A DNA stretch of 20,904 nt from JAHEEL01 sp964195515. Lineage in GTDB: Bacteria > Actinomycetota > Acidimicrobiia > Spongiisociales > UBA5794. The stretch lies in contig CAXMQO010000050.1 of the NCBI GenBank assembly GCA_964195515.1, positions 1-20,904 on the forward strand, read 5' to 3'. Position 1 is the stretch's first letter, and each line of letters starts with the position of its first letter. The position numbers and the translations under genes were made by a program. This document shows positions 7,307 through 14,816 of this stretch, piece by piece. The notes under the pieces were generated by a model. The model had not been told where the DNA came from, did not search any database, and saw only the letters and a program-made list of their open reading frames with translations.

Positions 7307-8824
7307 ATGAATGTTCTCCCGATCAGTCGCGCCTTGATCTCCGTCTCCGACAAGACCGGGCTGCTCGGCTTCGCTCTCCGTCTCCACGCGGCCGGTGTCG
7401 AGATCGTCGCCTCCGGGGGAACGGCGGCTGCGCTGGATGCTGCCGGTGTTCCCGTGACTCCCATCTCCGAGGTCACCGGCGCCCCCGAGATGCTGGGTGG
7501 CCGGGTCAAGACGCTGCATCCGGTTGTCCACGGCGGCATCCTCGCCGATCTCGGCAGCCCCTCCCACATCGCCGACCTCGAGAAACGGGGCATCGAGCCG
7601 TTCCAGCTCGTTGTGGTGAATCTGTATCCGTTCGAGGCATCCGTGGCGTCCGACCCCTCCCCGGGTGGGGCGATCGAGCAGATCGACATCGGCGGTCCAG
7701 CAATGATCCGTGCCGCGGCGAAGAACCACGCATGGGTAGCCGTCGTTGTATCGCCCGACCGCTACGACGACATCGCCGACGCGATCGAACAGGGTGGTAC
7801 GACGACGGAGTTCCGCGTCGAGCTCGCCAAGGAGGCGTTCTTCCGCACGGCGGCCTACGACGCGGCGATCGTCAATTGGCTGGAGAGGGACGGTGCGGAT
7901 CGCCTCGTGCTGGCGGTCGAGAAGGTGGCTTCACTCCGATACGGGGAGAATCCGCACCAGGCCGCGGCGCTGTACGCAACACAAGATTCGAGCGGATGGT
8001 GGGCACGGGCGGAGCAAATCCAAGGTAAGGAGATGTCTTTCAACAACTACGCCGACGCGGATGCAGCCTGGCGTCTTGTCAATGACCTCCTGGTCGGGTC
8101 TGTCGCGATACTGAAGCACATGAACGCCTGCGGTGCTGCGATCGGGAACACGATGGTGGAGGCGTTCGATCGTGCCTGGGCATGCGACCCGTTGTCGGCG
8201 TTCGGGGGAGTTATCGCGATCAATGGGACACTCGACGGGGACACAGCGAGGGCCATCGGCCGGTACTTCGTCGAGGTCGTGATCGTTCTGTCGGTGACCG
8301 ACGAAGCGAGGGAGATGCTCGCCCTGAAGAAGAATCTGCGAATCCTCATCGCACCGCCCCCGTCGCCTTTCGATCTCGACCTGAGGGCGATCGATGACGG
8401 GTATCTCGTCCAGAAGCGAGATCACACATCGACAGGTACATCATCGTGGGAGACCAAGACCCGCGATCCGTCACCGTCCGAACTACGGGATATGGAGATG
8501 GCATGGACGATCGTTACCCACACGAAGTCGAACGCCATCGTGCTTGTGAACGACGGCGCTGCGGTCGGTGTGGGTGCGGGTGATCAGAGCCGTGTCGGCG
8601 CCGCCGAACGTGCCCTCGCAAAGGCTGGGGACCGCGCTCAGGGGGCGGTATGCGCATCCGACGCATTCTTCCCCTTCCGTGACGGGCCCGACACACTTGC
8701 GTCTGCAGGCGTCGTGGCCATCGTGGAGCCCGGTGGGTCCATACGGGATGACGACGTGATCGAGTCCGCTACCGAACATGGCGTCGCACTGATGTTCACA
8801 GGAGAAAGGCATTTCCGACATTGA
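7307..8824 (+). CDS. purH: Bifunctional AICAR formyltransferase / IMP cyclohydrolase
   Basis: PurH catalyses the last two steps of purine synthesis, formylating AICAR with 10-formyl-THF and closing the ring to IMP. The N-terminal MGS-like cyclohydrolase domain shows ALISVSDKTGL (9-19), IVASGGTA (33-40), GGRVKTLHPVVHGGIL (64-79) and IDIGGPAMIRAAAKNH (126-141). The transformylase domain starts near LRYGENPHQAA (210-220) and has the catalytic Lys-His pair at K270-H271 (LKHMNACG; many homologues read NPCG). THTKSNAIVL and the C-terminal GVALMFTGERHFRH complete the fold. The 505 residues are slightly short for the family but no piece is missing. Its stop overlaps the folD start (TTGA), and FolD supplies the 10-formyl-THF that PurH consumes. 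Confidence 0.97.
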   Translation: MNVLPISRALISVSDKTGLLGFALRLHAAGVEIVASGGTAAALDAAGVPVTPISEVTGAPEMLGGRVKTLHPVVHGGILADLGSPSHIADLEKRGIEPFQLVVVNLYPFEASVASDPSPGGAIEQIDIGGPAMIRAAAKNHAWVAVVVSPDRYDDIADAIEQGGTTTEFRVELAKEAFFRTAAYDAAIVNWLERDGADRLVLAVEKVASLRYGENPHQAAALYATQDSSGWWARAEQIQGKEMSFNNYADADAAWRLVNDLLVGSVAILKHMNACGAAIGNTMVEAFDRAWACDPLSAFGGVIAINGTLDGDTARAIGRYFVEVVIVLSVTDEAREMLALKKNLRILIAPPPSPFDLDLRAIDDGYLVQKRDHTSTGTSSWETKTRDPSPSELRDMEMAWTIVTHTKSNAIVLVNDGAAVGVGAGDQSRVGAAERALAKAGDRAQGAVCASDAFFPFRDGPDTLASAGVVAIVEPGGSIRDDDVIESATEHGVALMFTGERHFRH

Positions 8825-9675
8825 GCGCACTCATCCTCTCCGGGAGGGACCTATCGATCGCGGTGCGAGCCGAGGTTGCCGATCGTGTCGACGTACTGAG
8901 ACAGAAGGGGCGCACCGTCGGGCTGGCAACCGTGCTGGTCGGCGACGATGCAGCCTCGAAGGTTTACCTCAGGAACAAGCACCGAGCTGCAGAAACAGCG
9001 GGGATGTTGTCCTTTGACCGACATCTTCCGGACACGGCGTCGCAGGCCGACGTCGAAGCTGTGGTCACCGAACTCAACGCCGACGAGGCCGTCGACGGGA
9101 TGATCGTCCAGCTGCCGCTGCCCGATGGCCTCGACGGTGAGGCGGCTGTCGAGATGGTGGATCCACGCAAAGACGCCGACGGTCTGCATCCCTTCAATCT
9201 TGGCCGGCTCGTGTTGTCCCGACCCGGACCGCCACCTGCGACACCCGGCGGCATCATGCGGATCCTCAACCACTACGGGATCGAGACGGCAGGGAAGATC
9301 GCCGTGATCGTGGGTCGGTCGTTCCTCGTCGGCCGGCCGCTGGGTCTGCTGCTGGGAGCGAAGGGCGTCGATGCCACCGTGATCCATGCGCATTCCCGCA
9401 CTCCTGACCTGGCCGGGGTGTGTCGTGAGGCCGATATCCTGGTGGCAGCGGTCGGCCGACCGAAGATGTTCGATGAACGCTTCGTAAAGTCCGGCGCGAC
9501 GGTCATCGATGTTGGAATCAACCGAACGGATGACGGTGTCGTCGGCGACGTCGACTTCGATGCAGTTGTCGACATAGCGGGGGCAATTACGCCGGTACCC
9601 GGGGGGGTCGGCCCGATGACGATCGCCACACTGATGGCGAACACGGTCTCGCTGGCCGAACAGAAGGACATTTGA
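8821..9675 (+). CDS. folD: Methylenetetrahydrofolate dehydrogenase / methenyltetrahydrofolate cyclohydrolase
   Basis: FolD oxidises 5,10-methylene-THF to 10-formyl-THF through the methenyl intermediate with NADP+. The 284 residues carry the catalytic Y49 and K53 (SKVYLRNKHRA), Q97 in IVQLPLP (95-101), D120 in DADGLHPFNLG (118-128), the Rossmann motif VIVGRSFLVGRPLGLLL (162-178), and the terminal signature PVPGGVGPMT (258-267). The TTG start at 8821 is supported by the overlap with the purH stop, the ribosome binding site AGGAGAAAGG near 8800-8810, and the usual short N-terminus. It is coupled to purH, whose formylation step it feeds. Confidence 0.97.
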   Translation: MSALILSGRDLSIAVRAEVADRVDVLRQKGRTVGLATVLVGDDAASKVYLRNKHRAAETAGMLSFDRHLPDTASQADVEAVVTELNADEAVDGMIVQLPLPDGLDGEAAVEMVDPRKDADGLHPFNLGRLVLSRPGPPPATPGGIMRILNHYGIETAGKIAVIVGRSFLVGRPLGLLLGAKGVDATVIHAHSRTPDLAGVCREADILVAAVGRPKMFDERFVKSGATVIDVGINRTDDGVVGDVDFDAVVDIAGAITPVPGGVGPMTIATLMANTVSLAEQKDI

Positions 9676-9680
9676 GGCGA

Positions 9681-9696
9681 GGCGGCTTCAGCCGCC
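9681..9696 (+). terminator. Perfect hairpin GGCGGC-TTCA-GCCGCC between folD and icd
   Basis: A 6-bp perfect GC stem with a TTCA loop lies 5 nt after the folD stop. No T-tract follows (GACGAAAGG comes next). It may be a U-less terminator, an attenuator or an mRNA 3' stabiliser. Similar small hairpins with TTC loops follow whiB and the gene ending at 19101. Confidence 0.45.
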
Positions 9697-9714
9697 GACG
9701 AAAGGTGCAAACAC

Positions 9715-10917
<1,203 letters not shown>

Positions 10918-10953
10918 CCCTGCGCAGCTGGCTGGTGGCTTCTACGGGACACT

Positions 10954-10967
10954 GTGCCTTTGGGCAC
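10954..10967 (+). terminator. Weak hairpin after icd
   Basis: GTGCC, loop TTTG, GGCAC forms a 5-bp stem 36 nt after the icd stop, followed by TGCCCCTTCG without a clear T-run. It is only a possible terminator separating icd from mdh. Confidence 0.2.
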
Positions 10968-11002
10968 TGCCCCTTCGCGGATTCGGCACGATTTGTCTGA
11001 AC

Positions 11003-11008
11003 TAGCCT
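11003..11008 (+). promoter_or_regulatory. -10-like TAGCCT upstream of mdh
   Basis: TAGCCT lies 30 nt before the mdh ATG, leaving a short leader with a normal ribosome binding site. A TTCGGC at 10982-10987 is 15 bp upstream, which is tight for a -35 element. Confidence 0.3.
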
Positions 11009-11038
11009 TGACCTGTTCCCCAGGCACAAGGAGTCGCG

Positions 11039-11974
11039 ATGAGCAAGGTCACCGTTGTAGGGGCAGGGAAGTACGGATCCACGACCGTCCAGCGTCTGGC
11101 TGAGGCCGACATCATCGATGAGGTCGTGATGATCGACATCGTCGAAGGGCTACCTCAGGGTCTCGCCCTCGACATGAATCAGTCCCGTCCGGTGCTCAGA
11201 TATCGGACCCTGGTGACTGGAACCAACGACTACGCCGACACCGCAGGCAGCGATGTTGTTGTCATTACTGCGGGCCTGCCCCGGAAACCCGGTATGAGCC
11301 GCATGGACCTACTCGGCGTAAACGCCAAGATCGTCAAGACCGTCACCGAAGAGATTGCGGCCCAATCACCGGACTGCGTGATCATCGTCGTCACGAATCC
11401 ATTGGATCAGATGACAACTCTGGCGGCGGAGGTCTCCGGCTTCCCGAAGGAGAGGGTTATCGGGCAGGCAGGCATGCTCGATTCAGCCCGACTGGCACAC
11501 TTCATAGCGGAGCGTGCGGGCGTCGACGTCCTTGCAGTGGAGGCCGTCACGCTCGGGAGCCACGGCGAGACGATGGTTCCCGTACCGTCGTTGTGCAAGG
11601 TCGACGGAAAGCCGATGTCTGAGGTGCTCGACGAGGCATCGATCGAGGAGCTTGTCGATCGCACCCGCAACGGTGGAGCTGAGATTGTTGCTTTCCTCAA
11701 GACTGGATCTGCGTACTACGCCCCGTCGGCGGCAGCGGCTGCAATGGTGGAAGCAGTGATCACGGACAGTGGAGCGGAGATGCCGGTGTGTGCGTGGATG
11801 ACCGGGCAGTACGGCATCGAAGACGTCTACCTCGGCGTTGTGGCAAAGCTCGGCGCCGGCGGAGTCACCGAGGTGTACGAAGCACCGCTAACCGCTGAAG
11901 AGACCGCCGGTCTCCGCGAAGCCGCAGCTGCGGTCAAGGCCAAGGTTGCCGATTTGGAAGAGATCGACTACTAG
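11039..11974 (+). CDS. mdh: NAD-dependent malate dehydrogenase (LDH-like type)
   Basis: Mdh oxidises malate to oxaloacetate in the TCA cycle. The 311-residue protein belongs to the lactate-dehydrogenase-like MDH branch. It has the Rossmann motif VTVVGAGKYGS (4-14), D33 ending strand 2 (NAD preference), R82 in GLPRKPGMSR (79-88), which marks malate over lactate, R88, VTNPLDQM (118-125), R151 in GMLDSARL, and the catalytic H175 in GSHGETMVP. ATG 11039 has AAGGAG at 11028-11033. It is the last gene of the + strand block and faces a minus-strand gene across a hairpin terminator. Confidence 0.96.
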   Translation: MSKVTVVGAGKYGSTTVQRLAEADIIDEVVMIDIVEGLPQGLALDMNQSRPVLRYRTLVTGTNDYADTAGSDVVVITAGLPRKPGMSRMDLLGVNAKIVKTVTEEIAAQSPDCVIIVVTNPLDQMTTLAAEVSGFPKERVIGQAGMLDSARLAHFIAERAGVDVLAVEAVTLGSHGETMVPVPSLCKVDGKPMSEVLDEASIEELVDRTRNGGAEIVAFLKTGSAYYAPSAAAAAMVEAVITDSGAEMPVCAWMTGQYGIEDVYLGVVAKLGAGGVTEVYEAPLTAEETAGLREAAAAVKAKVADLEEIDY

Positions 11975-11975
11975 A

Positions 11976-11999
11976 GCTGCCAGCTACCGGCTACCAGCA
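11976..11999. repeat. Heptamer repeat after mdh
   Basis: Three tandem 7-bp units, GCTGCCA, GCTACCG and GCTACCA, then GCAG, begin 2 nt after the mdh stop. They share the GCTAC core with the octamer arrays around the racemase gene but have a different period. Confidence 0.45.
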
Positions 12000-12017
12000 G
12001 AGAGGGAAGAGAAGAGG

Positions 12018-12050
12018 CCCGGGTGAGAGAACCCGGGTTCCTTCTCTTTC
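12018..12050. terminator. Bidirectional terminator between mdh and the convergent membrane-protein gene
   Basis: CCCGGGT (12018-12024), loop GAGAGA, ACCCGGG (12031-12037) is a 7-bp perfect stem. It is followed on the + strand by TTCCTTCTCTTTC, and on the minus strand by a weaker C/T-rich run (CCTCTTCTCTTCC). Purine-rich sequence to the left and pyrimidine-rich sequence to the right could lengthen the stem. Confidence 0.75.
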
Positions 12051-12065
12051 GTTGTTGGGGCGGTG

Positions 12066-13013
12066 TCAGGCTTGAGGAGCTGAAGGGGTTGAGGCCGGGG
12101 CCGAGGCCGCGGCGGCCTTTTCGCGTTCGTACTGTTCGTACGATTCTCGGATCTCGTTGGCGCTCTTCTCGGCGGCGACGCGCTGTTCCCGTGCACGCGT
12201 CCGGGCAATGATGACGTCCCTTCGCGTAGCCCAGAGGGCGACCGCGCCAACGAAGAGGATCAGGATGCCGAATAGGGCGATAAACCAGCCGTATCCGACT
12301 TGCACATCCTTGTACAGAGCGGATACTCCCGTTGCGGCGACTTGAGCCTCCATGAGCGTCGTTCGGAGTGACCCACCCGACAGCGTGATCACGGCACCGC
12401 CGAGCACCGAGGAGTAGATGAGGAGCCGGTTCGCGGCCAGACCGTGTGGCGCGGTCGCGAGGGCAAAGAGAGCGAGGAGACCGATCCCGACGAATGCGGC
12501 GAGGCCCGGGTTCATGTCGACCGTGCTACCTCCAACCGTCGTGGCGACCAGGAGGAAGACCGCGACCAGCGTGCCGAGTCCGATAACCACGCGAATGATG
12601 AACCGATCGAGCGCCGCAACACGAGGCAGTACAAGGCTCTTGAAGGTTCGATAGAGCATCAGGGCGAGGAGCACGCTGAGCACGGCGACGATCATTCCGC
12701 TGAATGTGATGGAGACCGTATCGGATCCGAAGACGAGAGCGAGGACCGTTGCTGCCACGGTTGCGAACGCGATGACCATTGTGGAATACGGGATCTCGAC
12801 GGCCCTCTTGGGTGTGACGGCGAGCCCCATCAGAAGGAGGACGACTCCGACTGCGAAGTATGCCCACCCCTGGTCCATCTCGTGGCCGCGCATCGCCCAT
12901 GGCTGAACGAGGTAGCCGTAGGAGGGATTCGTCCTCGCCATCTCCCAGACGATCGACACGATTACGATCGCGGGACCGAGGGTGATCGCTATCTTGCTCC
13001 AGTTCTGCTTCAA
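12066..13013 (-). CDS. Polytopic membrane protein of unknown function with charged C-terminal tail
   Basis: I do not recognise this 315-residue protein. It has about eight hydrophobic segments, near residues 8-25, 50-66, 79-95, 102-121, 139-160, 171-189, 198-213 and 243-262. A basic, helical, probably cytoplasmic tail follows (residues 264-300, rich in R, E and K), ending in an Ala/Pro/Ser run. No conserved catalytic motif is evident. The start is TTG 13013, supported by AAGGAG 7 nt upstream. It is divergent from HU and convergent with mdh, so it is a single-gene unit. The alternating hydrophobic pattern and in-frame length make it a real gene. Confidence 0.75.
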   Translation of the reverse strand: MKQNWSKIAITLGPAIVIVSIVWEMARTNPSYGYLVQPWAMRGHEMDQGWAYFAVGVVLLLMGLAVTPKRAVEIPYSTMVIAFATVAATVLALVFGSDTVSITFSGMIVAVLSVLLALMLYRTFKSLVLPRVAALDRFIIRVVIGLGTLVAVFLLVATTVGGSTVDMNPGLAAFVGIGLLALFALATAPHGLAANRLLIYSSVLGGAVITLSGGSLRTTLMEAQVAATGVSALYKDVQVGYGWFIALFGILILFVGAVALWATRRDVIIARTRAREQRVAAEKSANEIRESYEQYEREKAAAASAPASTPSAPQA

Positions 13014-13083
13014 AACCGTCTCCTTGTCGGCGACACTCTACTCGGCTCTTCGTTCAGCAGGATCCGTTGCCCCACAAGAGTTC

Positions 13084-13112
13084 TTGCCCGCGAGCAGGGG
13101 TACCATTAGGGT
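13084..13112 (+). promoter_or_regulatory. Sigma-A-type promoter of the HU gene
   Basis: TTGCCC at 13084-13089 and TAGGGT at 13107-13112 are separated by exactly 17 bp. This leaves a leader of about 45 nt with GGGAGG at 13152-13157 before the start. Confidence 0.6.
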
Positions 13113-13162
13113 TACATTGCTGTGATTCACGTCAGCATCAACGACCAACTAGGGAGGTCTCT

Positions 13163-13441
13163 ATGAACAAGGGTGAGCTCATCGAAGCGGTCGCTCGCAA
13201 TTCCGGCGAGTCAAAGGCAACCGCTGCCAAGGTCATCGACGAAACTCTCGACGTCATCGTGTCCGGCGTCGTGACCGAGGGCAAGGTTCAGATCACCGGA
13301 TTTGGGACGTTCGAGGCGCGCGACCGCAAGGCGCGTACGGCTCGAAACCCCCAGACGGGTGCAGAAGTGAAGGTCGCGGCAACCCGCGTTCCCGCATTCA
13401 AGGCGGGCAAGGCCTTCAAGGATCAGGTCAAGCCCGGCTGA
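13163..13441 (+). CDS. hup: DNA-binding protein HU
   Basis: HU is the small histone-like protein that bends and compacts the nucleoid as a dimer. The 92 residues start MNKGELIEAVARNSG and contain the family signature GFGTFEARDRKARTARNPQTG near residues 46-66, including the proline-containing arm (RNPQTG) that inserts into the minor groove. It lacks the long Lys/Ala-rich C-terminal tail of mycobacterial and streptomycete HupB/HupS, so it resembles the short general form. The start at 13163 has GGGAGG 5 nt upstream; an upstream in-frame extension to 13067 crosses the promoter and is not credible. A strong promoter and a strong terminator make it a single-gene, high-level unit. Confidence 0.96.
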   Translation: MNKGELIEAVARNSGESKATAAKVIDETLDVIVSGVVTEGKVQITGFGTFEARDRKARTARNPQTGAEVKVAATRVPAFKAGKAFKDQVKPG

Positions 13442-13458
13442 TCCAAGAAACGAAGCCA

Positions 13459-13500
13459 AACAGAGAAGGAGGGGCGCCGATGCGCCCCTCCTTCTCTGTT
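13459..13500. terminator. 19-bp perfect bidirectional terminator after HU
   Basis: Left arm 13459-13477 and right arm 13482-13500 are exact reverse complements (19 bp) around the loop CGAT. The outer A/T pairs provide short T-tracts on both strands. It serves HU on the + strand and the SCP2-like gene on the minus strand. Confidence 0.9.
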
Positions 13501-13542
13501 AGATCAGCAGACCAGGCGCTCCTAGCACCCGTCACCGTTCAC

Positions 13543-13926
13543 CTAGAAGTCCAGATCGAGAGTGCTCGATACCCTGGCGAACTCGTTGATAAGGCTCTGG
13601 TACATCATGACCTTGGCCATGTTGCCGCCAACCTTGATCTTGCCGGTCATGAACGCCATCTGGACGTTCAACTCGCCTTTGGCGATGGCTGCGGCCGTCT
13701 CGTAGTCGCTGGCGACTGAGGCATCCGCGTCGTCGAGGGTGCCGAGCGCCAGCGACGCGACGCCGTCGCCGACCGAGAGGTAGTAGGCGACCGGACCGGC
13801 AGGGGCGTCGGTAACTTCGAACTGGAGGCCGAGGCCAACGCCGGTCATCGCCCCGTCGAATGCTGCATCGGCATTCAGCGCTTCGGTGGCTGCGGTCATG
13901 TGCTCTTCGCTGAGGAACGTGGCCAA
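13543..13926 (-). CDS. SCP2 sterol-carrier-like protein
   Basis: This 127-residue protein looks like a stand-alone SCP2 domain, a small fold with a hydrophobic tunnel for lipids or acyl-CoA. Visible features are the central LQFEVTDAPAG, the strand pattern YYLSVGDGVASLALG and the closing helix after ELNVQMAFMTGKIKVGGNMAKVM, where the G-x-I-x-V-x-G step is typical of the family. The start is set at TTG 13926 because AAGGA lies 6 nt upstream; the longer frame to 13989 runs through the promoter. Partner and ligand are not evident from the neighbours. The protein is acidic and has no signal peptide. Confidence 0.75.
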   Translation of the reverse strand: MATFLSEEHMTAATEALNADAAFDGAMTGVGLGLQFEVTDAPAGPVAYYLSVGDGVASLALGTLDDADASVASDYETAAAIAKGELNVQMAFMTGKIKVGGNMAKVMMYQSLINEFARVSSTLDLDF

Positions 13927-13957
13927 GATGTGTCCTTTCGTCGTGGTCTTTGGCCGG

Positions 13958-13985
13958 ATGTTAGCCGCCAATTTTGAGCGACCAA
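13958..13985 (-). promoter_or_regulatory. Promoter of the SCP2-like gene
   Basis: Read on the minus strand, TTGGTC (13985-13980) and TAACAT (13963-13958) are separated by 16 bp. The leader to the TTG start is about 25 nt and contains the ribosome binding site. Confidence 0.5.
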
Positions 13986-14033
13986 TCAAAGTCGTTGCCG
14001 CGCACCAAGTACGTGGTACTCAGAATGGAACAA

Positions 14034-14060
14034 CAGTGGCGGCACGAAGTGCCGTCACTG
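14034..14060 (-). terminator. Terminator of the sdhCAB operon, overlapping the sdhB stop
   Basis: Arms 14034-14045 and 14049-14060 form a 12-bp stem with one G-T wobble around a 3-nt loop. The sdhB stop codon (14057-14055) lies inside the stem. On the minus strand the stem is followed by TTGTTCCATTC, moderately T-rich. Confidence 0.7.
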
Positions 14061-14816
14061 CTGACCCTGCTTTCTGAAGTTCTTCCACTGGGCTGCCACG
14101 TAGTCGCGGTTCATCCATGCGATGACGTCGATCGAGATGCTCTTCGGGCACGCCGCTTCGCACTCTCCGAAGTTCGTGCAAGAGCCGAAGAACGACTCCA
14201 TCGTCTCGACCATCGCAACCGTGCGGAGATACCGCTCGGGCGCACCCTGAGGGAGCAGATTCAGGTGAGCGATCTTCGCCCCTGTGAACAGATTCGCCGC
14301 GCTGTTCGGGCACGCCGCGACACACGCGGCACATCCGATGCACGAGGCCGCATCCATCGAGGCTTCCGCTGCGGGTTTGGGGATCGGAATGAGGTTGGCA
14401 TCTTGTGCTGCACCGATATTCGCTGAGATGAAACCACCCGCCTGGATGATCTCGTCGAACGCCTGGCGATCGACGATGAGGTCTCGGAGGACGGGGAATG
14501 CCACCGCTCGCCATGGTTCGATCGTGATCGTGTCGCCGTCGCTGAACTTTCGCATGTGGAGCTGGCATGACGCCGTCCCACTCTGTGGCCCGTGGGGATG
14601 CCCGTCCACCATCACGCCGCACGTTCCGCAGATTCCCTCGCGACAGTCGCTGTCGAATGCGATCGGTTCCACGCCCTCGTCGTTGAGTCGCTCGTTCACC
14701 TCATCGAGCATCTCGAAGAACGAGGCGTCGGGGCTGATGCCCTTGGCTGCGTACGTTTCGAAGCCACCTTTGACATTGGGTCCTGTTTGCCGCCATACGC
14801 GGAGGGTGAGATCCAT
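14055..14816 (-). CDS. sdhB: Succinate dehydrogenase iron-sulfur subunit
   Basis: SdhB passes electrons from the FAD of SdhA to the quinone site of SdhC through three Fe-S clusters. The 253 residues show the 2Fe-2S cysteines (CREGICGTCG, then ASCQLHM), the 4Fe-4S set CIGCAACVAACP and the 3Fe-4S set CTNFGECEAACP. ATG 14816 shares its A with the sdhA stop (TGATG), and AGGAG lies just upstream inside sdhA, so translation is coupled. A longer in-frame extension to 14909 overlaps sdhA and is rejected. It is the last gene of the sdhCAB operon. Confidence 0.96.
   Translation of the reverse strand: MDLTLRVWRQTGPNVKGGFETYAAKGISPDASFFEMLDEVNERLNDEGVEPIAFDSDCREGICGTCGVMVDGHPHGPQSGTASCQLHMRKFSDGDTITIEPWRAVAFPVLRDLIVDRQAFDEIIQAGGFISANIGAAQDANLIPIPKPAAEASMDAASCIGCAACVAACPNSAANLFTGAKIAHLNLLPQGAPERYLRTVAMVETMESFFGSCTNFGECEAACPKSISIDVIAWMNRDYVAAQWKNFRKQGQQ

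Noticed and set aside
7063..8028. 321-codon + strand frame overlapping the racemase end and purH
   Set aside because: It is out of frame with purH and very Arg-rich; purH motifs define the real frame.
14008..14020. Small inverted repeat AGTAC-GTG-GTACT between the SCP2-like gene and sdhB
   Set aside because: The 5-bp arms are short and it lies between a stronger terminator and a promoter; no function can be supported.
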